The notes below the pieces were generated by a model. The model was not told the DNA's origin and searched no databases. It was given only the letters and a program-made list of their open reading frames with translations. The position numbers and the translations under genes are program-made. From NCBI RefSeq assembly GCF_014195635.1, contig NZ_JACICC010000014.1:1-43745 (forward strand): a DNA stretch of 43,745 nt, in the 5' to 3' direction. Below, one piece after another: positions 17,696-25,484 of this stretch (position 1 is its first letter; every line of letters begins with the position of its first letter). This stretch comes from Pseudochelatococcus contaminans (GTDB lineage: Bacteria; Pseudomonadota; Alphaproteobacteria; Rhizobiales; Beijerinckiaceae).

Positions 17696-17750
17696 ACCTC
17701 AAATCAGGTGTTGCCGCACAGCCTAACATTCCGACAGGGTTTGTCGCGCA
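17688..17750. promoter_or_regulatory. Probable res site of Tn-I
   Basis: TGCGACAAACC at 17688 and its inverse GGTTTGTCGCGCA at 17738 flank a 39-bp centre, directly upstream of and overlapping the tnpR start. This is the position expected for TnpR binding and for control of tnpR and tnpA. The TGTCGC core recurs at the recombinase locus near 27.7 kb. Confidence 0.6.
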
Positions 17751-17831
17751 AAAAATGGCCCTATTGCGTGGCCAGTTTGCCCCGCGATCACGGTGAGCGG
17801 AAATCATGTGTTTCCCGTCACCTGCAAAATG

Positions 17832-17871
17832 CCCTTAGCGTGTATTAATGTAGAAATGACCACAGAGCCCC
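17832..17871 (-). repeat. Tn-I right terminal inverted repeat
   Basis: Read on the minus strand from 17871 it starts GGGGCTCTGTGGT and ends CGCTAAGGG. It differs from the left end at repeat positions 8 and 13 only. Confidence 0.93.
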
Positions 17872-17892
17872 AATGTAGGTTAGGGAGTGACC

Positions 17893-18413
17893 ATGACGGA
17901 GCTGGACGACGACAGGGAAGGTATCGAGCCGGAAACACTGGACGAGGACGCCGGCGACCCGGCCGCCGCGTTCGACGCGCTACGGCGCACGATCGAGACG
18001 CAGGGCGCGCAGATCGGCGCGGAAATGACGGTCATCCGTCGCGGGCTGGAAGCCGCCTTCGACCAGTTCGAGAAGATCGAGCCGCAGGCCGACTACAAGC
18101 CCCAGCTCGCCCAGCTCGTGCAGGCGCTCGACAGCGTTGCGCAACGGATGCACGGCGTTGAACAGTCACCCATTCTCCGGCAGGGCGCGCAGCACTATGC
18201 GGCGGCGCTTGAGCGCAGCGGCGAGGGCTTGGTGAGGACGGCCGTGCAACAGCTCGAGCGGCAGGCGTCCGACCTCGAGCGCGCCGGCCGGAATCTTTCG
18301 GCGCACGTCGCCAGTGCGCGGGAGCGCAAGCGACAAAATTGGTGGCTTGTCGCCGCGTTCGCTCTCGGCCTGATCGTCGGCGCGCTCGTGATGCTGTTTC
18401 TTCCGCGCCTGTT
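17893..18413 (+). pseudogene. DUF6118-type protein, 5' part (split by Tn-II)
   Basis: The product is a relative of the intact 244-residue protein at 39048. Shared features are an acidic N-terminus, the GAEMTVIRRGLEAAFDQFEKIE segment type, a coiled-coil-rich middle, and one membrane span (about 152-172, ending LFLPRLL). The reading frame runs on to 18450 only by entering the transposon repeat. Removal of Tn-II and one copy of the CTGTT duplication joins it in frame to the remnant at 24685. GGGAGTG precedes the ATG. Tn-I ends 21 bp upstream, so whatever preceded it, perhaps a traA gene, is lost. Family function is unknown; these genes lie behind traA on alphaproteobacterial plasmids. Confidence 0.85.
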
Positions 18414-18454
18414 GGGGTCGGTTCCGGCTCGGGGCGAAATGACACCCTAAGCGC
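18414..18454 (+). repeat. Tn-II left terminal inverted repeat
   Basis: Begins GGGGTCGGTTCCGGC and ends CACCCTAAGCGC. It pairs with the inverted right end at 40 of 41 positions; the mismatch is at repeat position 24. Confidence 0.94.
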
Positions 18455-18481
18455 AAATGTCCTGCCCACATCCTCTCAGGG

Positions 18482-19238
18482 TTAGATCAAGCCTGCCACA
18501 AGTCCGCTCCCAATGAGCAAAATCATAATTGCGACGATGATCTGCACGGTGCGCAGTGTGATTTTCTGCAGGACACGCTTGCCCACGAACGATCCAATGA
18601 AGGCGCAGACCGTGCCCATGGCAACCGGCGCAGGCAGTTCCTGAGACCGGGCAAGGTGCTCCGCCAAGATACTCGTTCCATAAGTGATTAGCCGAACTGC
18701 ATCGACGATAACTGCCGAGACGACCCCGGTGGCAACGAAAGCCTCCTTTGATAGCCCCGTTTTCAGCAGGAAGGCGGAGCGCAACGCACCCTGATTACCG
18801 GAAAGGCCGCCGAAGAATCCCGACAGCACGCCTCCGAGTGGCAACAAACGCGGCGAAAACGCAAGCGCTTGAAAGCGGCCACAGTTCCAGTAGGGCGAAC
18901 ACGACAATCAATACGCCGATGACGGCTTTGACCACTGTGATTTCATAGGCCGACCCGCCAAGGGTGTAACTCGCAACGGCTGGCAACTTGTCGAACCAAG
19001 TTAGCAGGCTCGCTCCCGCGAGAGCGGCAATCGCAGCCGGGAGCCCGAACCGCGTCACGACGCGCCAATCGGCCTGCTTGGCCATCAGTCCGAATTTGAA
19101 GATATTGTTGGCGAAATGCACGACGGCGGTCGCCGCGATTGCCAACGGGACCGGGAAGAACAGCGCGAAGGCCGGCATCAGGATCGTGCCGAGGCCGAAG
19201 CCCGAGAAAAGCGTGACGCCAGCGGTGAACACCGCCAC
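18482..19238 (-). pseudogene. TSUP/TauE-SafE-family permease, frameshifted
   Basis: Two overlapping frames together encode one TSUP-type membrane protein. The N-terminal half runs from about 19238 (VFTAGVTLFSGFGLGTILMPAFAL). The C-terminal half resumes near 18875 (FQALAFSPRLLPLGGVLSGFFGGLSGNQGALRSAF) and ends at 18482. The break lies in the run CTGTGGCCGCTTTCAAGC near 18876, where loss of two bases (CGCG to CG) would explain it. The family exports or imports sulfur-containing or organic anions. The N-terminal start is uncertain: GTG at 19238 is possible, and in-frame sequence before it (DFELILIGI) looks like part of the first span. Sequencing error is an alternative to a true pseudogene. Confidence 0.8.
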
Positions 19239-19292
19239 AATGCCAATCAGGATAAGCTCAAAGTCTTGTCTTCCTTTTGTAATCGTCTTTCG

Positions 19293-19309
19293 CTATCGTA
19301 AATCGATAG
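19293..19309. promoter_or_regulatory. Palindrome between TSUP and PadR genes, possible PadR operator
   Basis: CTATCG and CGATAG form a perfect inverted repeat around TAAAT, in the 110-bp divergent gap. Its position suits autoregulation by the PadR protein and joint control of the divergent permease gene. The binding protein is inferred from position only. Confidence 0.5.
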
Positions 19310-19348
19310 TATGAACCGATTGCTCCGCGAATCAAGAAGGCAGGTGGC

Positions 19349-19705
19349 ATGACAGGGAACCCGTCAAAAATCGCTGCGCCCGAGAAACGGCACTCGCTGA
19401 AAATGGAGCATCACGATCTGCTGTCCGGCCTCGTGCGCCTGCATGTGCTCTATCATGCGGCCGAGCGTGAGATTTACGGCCAGTGGATGATCGATGAGCT
19501 GGCGAGCCACGGCTACCGCCTGTCTGCCGGGACACTCTATCCGCTGCTGCACAAGATGGCGCGCGACGGCTATCTCACCGTGCGCGAGGAGCGTGACGGC
19601 CGCACGGTGCGCAAGCTCTATTCCATTACAGACAAGGGTCGCGAGGGCCTTACCGTGGCCAAGGAGCGCATCCGTGAATTTACCGGAGAGGCGATGAAAC
19701 GATGA
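19349..19705 (+). CDS. PadR-family transcriptional regulator
   Basis: This 118-residue protein has a PadR winged helix: MEHHDLLSGLVRLHVLYHAAEREIYGQWMIDEL, then the recognition region LSAGTLYPLLHKMARDGYL and the wing with YSITDKGRE. PadR regulators are usually repressors released by a small ligand. It overlaps chrA by 4 bp (ATGA), so it probably controls the chromate transporter in place of the more common ChrB. The start follows an AGGTGG. Confidence 0.9.
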   Translation: MTGNPSKIAAPEKRHSLKMEHHDLLSGLVRLHVLYHAAEREIYGQWMIDELASHGYRLSAGTLYPLLHKMARDGYLTVREERDGRTVRKLYSITDKGREGLTVAKERIREFTGEAMKR

Positions 19706-20922
19706 CCGACACGACGAACCACAATGAAATCCAAATAAGCAGAGGCTCGGTCGGCGAAGTCTTCACCGCCTTTCTCAAACTTGGCCTCACCTCCTTCGGC
19801 GGGCCGATCGCGCACCTCGGCTATTTCCGCGACGAGCTGGTGCTGCGCCGCAAATGGATCGACGAAAAGGGCTATGCCGATCTTGTAGCACTGAGCCAGT
19901 TCCTGCCCGGTCCAGCCTCGAGCCAGGTAGGCTTTGCCCTGGGACTGTTGCGTGGCGGGCCGCTCGGCGCGCTTGCCGCCTGGGCAGCCTTCACCTTGCC
20001 GTCAGCGATCTTCCTCATGATCTTCGCTTACGGCGCCGCAGTATTTGGCGGCCCGGTCGGCGGCGGCATCATCACCGGCCTCAAGATCGTTGCGGTCGCT
20101 ATCGTGGCGCAGGCGGTCTGGGGTATGGCGAGGAACCTGTGCCCGGATCGCGAGCGGGCCACAATCGCCCTCGGTGCGGTCCTGATAATCGTGCTTCTGG
20201 CGGGCGCGCTTGGCCAAGTGGCGGCGATCGCTGCAGGCGCGGCAGCAGGCCTTCTGGTTTGCCGTAATCATCACGAGGCAGTCACCAGGCACATCAACTT
20301 CCCGGTCTCGCGGACCTTTGGGGCAACCTCGCTGGTCCTGTTCTTCGCTTTACTATTTGGACTGCCAATCCTCGCTCCGGCCTTGTCCTCGCAAGGGCTC
20401 ACCGTATTCGACTCGTTCTACCGCGCAGGCTCACTGGTCTTCGGCGGTGGCCATGTCGTGCTGCCGCTTCTCGAAACGGAAGTGGTGAAAAGCGGCTGGA
20501 TCAGTCACGATCAGTTTCTTGCAGGCTATGGTGCGGCGCAGGCGGTACCGGGACCACTCTTCACCTTCGCGGCCTATCTTGGAACCTTATTGGGGCCGGA
20601 ACCTAACGGCCTCATCGGAGCGGGCATTGCCCTGATCGCCGTGTTCCTTCCGGGTTTTCTGATCCTGCTTGGCGTTATTCCCTTCTGGGATAGCTTCCGC
20701 CAACGCGAAAGCGCGCAGGCCTTGATGAGGGGTGCCAACGCCGCCGTTGTCGGCATTCTCGGCGCAGCGCTCTACGATCCGGTTTTCACCAGTGCCATCG
20801 TCGGCCCTTATCAATTCGCGCTGGCACTTACCTGCTTTGTTCTGCTGATGGCGTGGAAGACCACGCCCTGGATTGTTGTGCTTGTGGCCGCAGCCGGTGG
20901 CGTGCTGATCAGCGTGGCCTGA
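19702..20922 (+). CDS. chrA: ChrA, chromate transporter
   Basis: ChrA exports chromate from the cytoplasm. The 406-residue protein is a two-domain (long) CHR-family member. The N-terminal half has FGGPIAHLGYFRDELVLRRKW and the signature LSQFLPGPASSQVGFALG. The C-terminal half repeats the pattern as VFGGGHVVLPLLETE and AAQAVPGPLFTFAAYLGTLLG. About ten hydrophobic spans are visible. It is the second gene of a PadR-chrA pair. The frame is intact, so this copy should work; resistance of the host is inference. Confidence 0.94.
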   Translation: MTDTTNHNEIQISRGSVGEVFTAFLKLGLTSFGGPIAHLGYFRDELVLRRKWIDEKGYADLVALSQFLPGPASSQVGFALGLLRGGPLGALAAWAAFTLPSAIFLMIFAYGAAVFGGPVGGGIITGLKIVAVAIVAQAVWGMARNLCPDRERATIALGAVLIIVLLAGALGQVAAIAAGAAAGLLVCRNHHEAVTRHINFPVSRTFGATSLVLFFALLFGLPILAPALSSQGLTVFDSFYRAGSLVFGGGHVVLPLLETEVVKSGWISHDQFLAGYGAAQAVPGPLFTFAAYLGTLLGPEPNGLIGAGIALIAVFLPGFLILLGVIPFWDSFRQRESAQALMRGANAAVVGILGAALYDPVFTSAIVGPYQFALALTCFVLLMAWKTTPWIVVLVAAAGGVLISVA

Positions 20923-21040
20923 CGGTCGCCACAACCGACGAGAGCGACGAAACTTGTGCAAGAACTTTGGTTCCCGACAATGGATTTTTCATGCCATACG
21001 ATTCTGTCATTGAGCCGATTGTTTCTGCCGCACGCGCACT

Positions 21041-21709
21041 TCACGCTCTGGCGCATTTGCTTTCCCTGTAGCGCTTGGCAATATCTGCAACCGTATTCTT
21101 GCTGATTGCCAGATCGCGGGCGATCCAGCGATAGCTGCGGCCTTCCGCGATGAGCGCCAGTACTTTCGGGGCGAGCCTGTCCGACTTTGGGCGCTGACCG
21201 GGCTGTCGTCCAAGCCGTCTCCCGCGTGCCTTGGCTGCGGCAAGTCCGGATTTCACGCGCTCGCTGATGAGATCGCGCTCGAACTCCGCAATCCCGGACA
21301 GAAACGTCGCGAGCATCCGGCCGTGCGGGCTGGCCAAATCGAAGGTCATGCCGCTCATGGCGATCACCGAGACCTTCCGACTTTCCAGTTCACGCAATGT
21401 GTTGAGAAGATCGATCGTAGATCGTCCCCATCGGGAAAGTTCGGTGACCAGAACCAGATCGATGCCTCTGGCCTGGGCGAGCGCCATGACCTTCTTCCGT
21501 TCGGCTCGATCCAGCTTCGCTCCGGAGCTCGTCTCTTTGTAGACACCGGCGATCGTGTAGCCGGCACGCTCGGCAAAGGAAGTGAGATCTCGCTCCTGTC
21601 GTTCACAGGACTGATCAGCTGTCGAGACACGGCAATAGATGGCGGCGCGCTGTCCCAATTGAACCCTCGTGGATTTTGGTGCCGGAAGACCTTGATTTGT
21701 AGGGGCCAA
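21041..21709 (-). CDS. tnpR: Serine resolvase TnpR of Tn-II
   Basis: This 222-residue serine recombinase has the catalytic serine in AAIYCRVSTADQS (S29), the segment VTELSRWGRSTIDLLNTL, and a C-terminal helix-turn-helix (about 185-215, EGRSYRWIARDLAISKNTV). An N-terminal extension of about 20 residues is not conserved; a later start cannot be ruled out. It is divergent from tnpA with only 44 bp between them, so a full res site must overlap one of the genes or lie elsewhere. It is not close to the Tn-I resolvase. Confidence 0.93.
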   Translation of the reverse strand: MAPTNQGLPAPKSTRVQLGQRAAIYCRVSTADQSCERQERDLTSFAERAGYTIAGVYKETSSGAKLDRAERKKVMALAQARGIDLVLVTELSRWGRSTIDLLNTLRELESRKVSVIAMSGMTFDLASPHGRMLATFLSGIAEFERDLISERVKSGLAAAKARGRRLGRQPGQRPKSDRLAPKVLALIAEGRSYRWIARDLAISKNTVADIAKRYRESKCARA

Positions 21710-21753
21710 TTGTTGTCCAAAACAGACTAAACTTCAATGGGGACAATTCTGGT

Positions 21754-24651
21754 ATGCCACGACGACATATTCTCACCGAGCGACAGCGCTCGGCACTCTT
21801 CGACTTGCCAACCGACGAATTGTTGCTGCTCAGGCATTACACACTGGCCGACGACGATCTGGAACATATCCGTGAACGGCGTAGACCGGAAAATCGGCTC
21901 GGGTTCGCTTTACAGCTCTGCGCCCTTCGTTATCCCGGTCGTGCGCTGACACCCGGCGAGCTGATCCCGCAAGAAGTTCTGTCCTTCATCGGAGCGCAAC
22001 TCGGAGTTCCGGCCGATGCGCTTCTCACTTACGCCACTCGCCGCCAAACTCGTCAGCAGCATATGGAAGCCTTGCGCGAGATTTACGGTTACAAGGCGTT
22101 CGCAGGCCGTGGCGCCCGCGATTTGCGAGACTGGCTTTTCGATCAGGCCGAAGATGCCAGGTCCAACGAAGATCTGGCGCAGCGCTTCGTCTCGCAATGC
22201 AGGAAAATGGTGACGATCCTGCCAGCGGTGTCCACGATAGAGCGCCTGTGCGCGGATGCTCTCGTTGCCGCCGAGCGACGCATCGAGACACGAATTGCCG
22301 ACCGGCTCGACCTTGATGCGCGTGAGCGCCTGGACGGGCTTCTGACTGAAATGGTGAACGGAAATATCAGCCGCTTCATCTGGCTTCGCCAGTTCGAGGT
22401 CGGCAGCAATTCCGCGTCAGCGAACCGCTTGCTTGATCGGCTGGAGCTCCTGCGCGGTCTGAAGATCGATCCTCAGATCCTCGTGGGTATCCCGCCACAC
22501 CGCATCGCGCGCCTGTGTCGGCAAGGCGAGCGCTATTTCACTGACGGGCTGCGCGATATCAGCTCTGATCGAAGGTGGGCGATCCTCGCCGTTTGCGCCG
22601 TCGAATGGGAAGCGGCAATTGCCGACGCCATCGTCGAGACCCACGACCGCATCGTCGGGAAAACCTGGCGGGAAGCCAAACGACTTCATGACGAGCGGAT
22701 TGCCAGTTCCAAAGCGGCCGTCACTGATACGCTTCGCGCTTTCACGGCGTTGGGAGCCTCATTGCTGGAAGCCCGCGACGATGGCGTTCCGCTGGAAAAT
22801 GTATTGGCGCGATCAGCTGAATGGCATCAACTTGAACAATTGGTCGCGGCAGGGACGCAGCTTACCAGCACGTTGGCAGACGAGCCACTCGCTCATGTAG
22901 GACAAGGTTATCATCGCTTCCGTCGATATGCTTCAAGGATGTTACGATGCCTGAGGCTCAAGGCCGCGCCGGTAGCCGAACCATTGATTGTAGCTGCGAA
23001 AGCCATCGGTGAAACGCGTGCGCCGACACCAACCAGTGTGTCCTTCTTGCGACCGAATTCGAAATGGCATCGTCATCTCCGCGCGCAAGATGGGAATGAC
23101 AACCGCTTATGGGAGGTTGCGGTCCTCTTCCATCTTCGCGATGCTTTCCGATCGGGTGACATATGGCTCGATCATTCCCGCCGATACGGTGATCTCAAGC
23201 AGGTCCTTGTACCGTTAACCTCGGCGCAGGCAAACGCCAAGCTGGCAGTTCCCATTGATCCTCAAGCCTGGCTGACAGATCGCAAAGCCCGTCTTGCGGA
23301 CGGTTTGAAGCGGCTGGCGCGTGCCGCTCGGGATGGGACTATTCCCCATGGCAGCATCGAAGATGGAACGCTGCGCATCGATCGGCTCACCGCGGACGTT
23401 CCCGAAAACGCAGAGGAGCTTGTTCTCGATCTTTATCGTCGAATGCCGGCGGCGCGGATCACGGACATCTTGCTGAAGGTTGATAAGGCGATTGGCTTCT
23501 CCGACACCTTCTCCCATCTGAGAACCGGAGCGCCATGCGCCGACCGGGTCGGCTTGCTGAACGTCCTTCTCGCCGAAGGACTAAATCTTGGCCTCCGAAA
23601 AATGGCGGAAGCTTCAAACACACATGATTACTGGCAGCTCTCGCGCCTCGCCCGCTGGCATGTCGAGAGCGAGGCTATGGACCAGGCGCTGGCAATGGTG
23701 GTGACCGCGCAGGGGAAGCTTCCGATGTCCCGGTTCTGGGGCACGGGCACGACTGCATCAAGCGATGGTCAGTTCTTCCCGTCGGCCCGGCAGGGCGAGG
23801 CCATGAACATGGTCAACGCCAAATACGGCAATGAACCCGGGCTGAAAGCCTACACCCACGTCAATGACCAGTTCGCGCCGTTTGCGTCACAGACGATTCC
23901 CGCAACGGTCAGCGAAGCACCGTACATCCTCGACGGCTTGCTGATGAATGAGGCAGGTCGGCAGGTTAGAGAGCAATATGCCGATACGGCCGGCTTTACC
24001 GATCACCTCTTCGGCATCAGCGCCATGCTTGGCTATCGCCTCATCCTGCGTATTCGTGATTTACCATCGAAACGGCTCTACGTGTTCGCCCCCGCAGCAA
24101 CGCCGAAGGATTTACGCGGCCTGGTCGGCGGCAAAATCCGGGAAGAGTTGATCGTCGCAAATTGGCCTGATCTATTCCGGTGCGCCGCCACGATGGCTGC
24201 CGGCAAGATCAGGCCGAGCCAGTTGCTCCGGAAACTGGCGTCCTATCCCCGACAGAACGATTTGGCGGCGGCTCTGCGCGAGATCGGACGCGTCGAGCGC
24301 ACTCTCTTTATTATAGAGTGGATTCTCGACACCGATATGCAGCGGCGCGCCCAGATCGGCCTCAACAAGGGCGAGGCTCATCATGCACTCAAGAATGCCT
24401 TGCGCATTGGCAGGCAGGGTGAAATCCGGGATCGAACCACGGAGGGGCAGCATTACCGGATCGCCGGGCTGAACCTGCTCACGGCGATCATCATTTACTG
24501 GAACACCGTCCATCTCAGCCACGCCGTGGTCGAACGACGAAACGAGGGCCTTGATGTCCCGCCCGAGCTCTTAGCCCATATCTCTCCTCTGGGCTGGGCG
24601 CACATCCTGCTCACCGGCGAATATCTCTGGCCCACGGAGGCAAGCGCTTAG
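21754..24651 (+). CDS. tnpA: Tn3-family transposase TnpA of Tn-II
   Basis: This 965-residue DDE transposase has the N-terminal DUF4158-type DNA-binding region and the C-terminal DDE_Tnp_Tn3 domain. Catalytic blocks are SSDGQFFPSARQGEA, YILDGLLMNEAG and LNKGEAHHALKNALR. The stop codon lies within the right terminal repeat. The frame is whole, so the element may still move. The start MPRRHILTERQRSALF is typical of the subgroup. Confidence 0.95.
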   Translation: MPRRHILTERQRSALFDLPTDELLLLRHYTLADDDLEHIRERRRPENRLGFALQLCALRYPGRALTPGELIPQEVLSFIGAQLGVPADALLTYATRRQTRQQHMEALREIYGYKAFAGRGARDLRDWLFDQAEDARSNEDLAQRFVSQCRKMVTILPAVSTIERLCADALVAAERRIETRIADRLDLDARERLDGLLTEMVNGNISRFIWLRQFEVGSNSASANRLLDRLELLRGLKIDPQILVGIPPHRIARLCRQGERYFTDGLRDISSDRRWAILAVCAVEWEAAIADAIVETHDRIVGKTWREAKRLHDERIASSKAAVTDTLRAFTALGASLLEARDDGVPLENVLARSAEWHQLEQLVAAGTQLTSTLADEPLAHVGQGYHRFRRYASRMLRCLRLKAAPVAEPLIVAAKAIGETRAPTPTSVSFLRPNSKWHRHLRAQDGNDNRLWEVAVLFHLRDAFRSGDIWLDHSRRYGDLKQVLVPLTSAQANAKLAVPIDPQAWLTDRKARLADGLKRLARAARDGTIPHGSIEDGTLRIDRLTADVPENAEELVLDLYRRMPAARITDILLKVDKAIGFSDTFSHLRTGAPCADRVGLLNVLLAEGLNLGLRKMAEASNTHDYWQLSRLARWHVESEAMDQALAMVVTAQGKLPMSRFWGTGTTASSDGQFFPSARQGEAMNMVNAKYGNEPGLKAYTHVNDQFAPFASQTIPATVSEAPYILDGLLMNEAGRQVREQYADTAGFTDHLFGISAMLGYRLILRIRDLPSKRLYVFAPAATPKDLRGLVGGKIREELIVANWPDLFRCAATMAAGKIRPSQLLRKLASYPRQNDLAAALREIGRVERTLFIIEWILDTDMQRRAQIGLNKGEAHHALKNALRIGRQGEIRDRTTEGQHYRIAGLNLLTAIIIYWNTVHLSHAVVERRNEGLDVPPELLAHISPLGWAHILLTGEYLWPTEASA

Positions 24652-24684
24652 GGTGTCATTCCGCCCCGAGCCGGAACCGACCCC
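24644..24684 (-). repeat. Tn-II right terminal inverted repeat
   Basis: Read on the minus strand from 24684 it starts GGGGTCGGTTCCGGC. The five bases after it, CTGTT, repeat those before the left end. Confidence 0.94.
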
Positions 24685-24913
24685 CTGTTGCCGTTCTCGG
24701 CCGCGCCGCGTGTCGCCAGTGTCGTCATGGGCGAAAGGCCGTGGCAGGCCGGTATGAGCCTCATGGCGTTCGGCAGCCCGGAAGCATGGCAGCGGGTGGC
24801 GTCGGCCGACCAGCTCATTGAGGCGAACAGGGACTCGGTAGCGGCTTGTTGGGAGGCCGCGCGCACGTCCGGAGGATCAGCGTTGCACCATCACCGTGAA
24901 AGCGACGGAATGA
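24685..24913 (+). pseudogene. DUF6118-type protein, 3' part (split by Tn-II)
   Basis: It continues the protein cut at 18413: PFSAAPRVASVVMGERPWQA corresponds to PGSVDMAVASIAMNADRWNA of the intact paralogue. SVAACWEAA corresponds to TLAACAEAA. The last segment matches only in the +1 frame (QRCTITVKATE then stop at 24911-24913), against QRCTVTMAVPQ. So there is a further one-base frameshift near 24865-24872; without it the frame runs on to 24954. Either the gene was already decaying or this is a sequence error. Confidence 0.8.
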
Positions 24914-24962
24914 TCGGCGTTTTCACTCGGCAAACAAGTGTAGAGATCACTTAGGCTCCAAG

Positions 24963-25295
24963 TCACCGTTCGATTAACTGACCATCATCCGTTAGATACA
25001 TACCATCTGATAGGTAAACTAGCCCATCTTCGTCGGCGGCATCGGAAAGCTCCGCCCATATCTCAGCCATATCCGACAGTTCCAAGCCGAGGGCATTTGC
25101 CAAGGATTGCCCTCCTTGCTCGATTTGGGTTTGGCTCAAGCCAGTAAATTCGACGTAGCGCCTGCCATGGAGGTCGCTTGCATGTCGGGCCGACGCCCCA
25201 AATGCGGAAAAGATGCTGGCCGCATGTTCGATGAGGCGTTCTTGATTTGGATATGGGGCTTTACTTCTGTCGTCTTCTCCGGCTGTCGCTGTCAT
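24963..25295 (-). CDS. Unrecognised protein with C-terminal YLSDG motif (small partner)
   Basis: I do not recognise this protein. From the ATG at 25295 it is 110 residues, soluble, acidic toward the C-terminus, and ends VYLSDGMYLTDDGQLIER. The neighbouring 482-residue protein upstream ends YLSDGLWISPDGHLSDKGR, so the two share a tail with the pattern YLSDG-x(5)-DG-x-L. The frame stays open upstream to 25478, but that part is poor in acidic residues and reads like non-coding sequence, so I prefer the shorter form. It lies 189 bp downstream of the larger gene on the same strand. No signal peptide or membrane span is seen. The region is less GC-rich than its surroundings. Confidence 0.6.
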   Translation of the reverse strand: MTATAGEDDRSKAPYPNQERLIEHAASIFSAFGASARHASDLHGRRYVEFTGLSQTQIEQGGQSLANALGLELSDMAEIWAELSDAADEDGLVYLSDGMYLTDDGQLIER

Positions 25296-25484
25296 AACAG
25301 TATAGGATGCTTGGAACCGAACTATTCTCAGAAGCACAAAACTATCTGACGACAAGCAGTATTGAGCCTGACTAGAATCAAATTTGTCCGACGAAGAAAT
25401 TGTAGCCACAGGGTTTTCTCTTACGTTGCTGCACCTCTGCAAATGCAGGTGGGTGAGTTTTGTCTCGCTCGCTTGCAACAGCGC

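Larger units (their letters stand above)
14062..17871 (-). mobile_element. Tn-I: cryptic Tn3-family transposon (tnpA, tnpR)
   Basis: A 3,810-bp element bounded by 40-bp terminal inverted repeats that begin GGGGCTC. It carries only transposase and resolvase genes plus a likely res site. The five bases outside are TTCTT on the left and AATGT on the right, so there is no target duplication. The left neighbour is the chromosomal marC gene and the right neighbour a plasmid-type gene. Confidence 0.92.
18414..24684 (+). mobile_element. Tn-II: Tn3-family transposon with chromate-resistance-type cargo
   Basis: A 6,271-bp element with 41-bp terminal inverted repeats (one mismatch) and a perfect 5-bp target duplication CTGTT at 18409-18413 and 24685-24689. 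The cargo is a TSUP permease (frameshifted), a PadR regulator and chrA. The transposition genes are a divergent tnpR and tnpA. The clean target duplication shows an undisturbed, probably late insertion. Confidence 0.95.

Noticed and set aside
17887-18450. Complete 187-residue DUF6118 protein
   Set aside because: The last 12 codons are transposon repeat sequence; the gene is split, not complete.
25296-25478. N-terminal extension of the small YLSDG protein
   Set aside because: The extension has no helical or charged pattern like the rest, and an internal ATG gives a natural start. It is not excluded.
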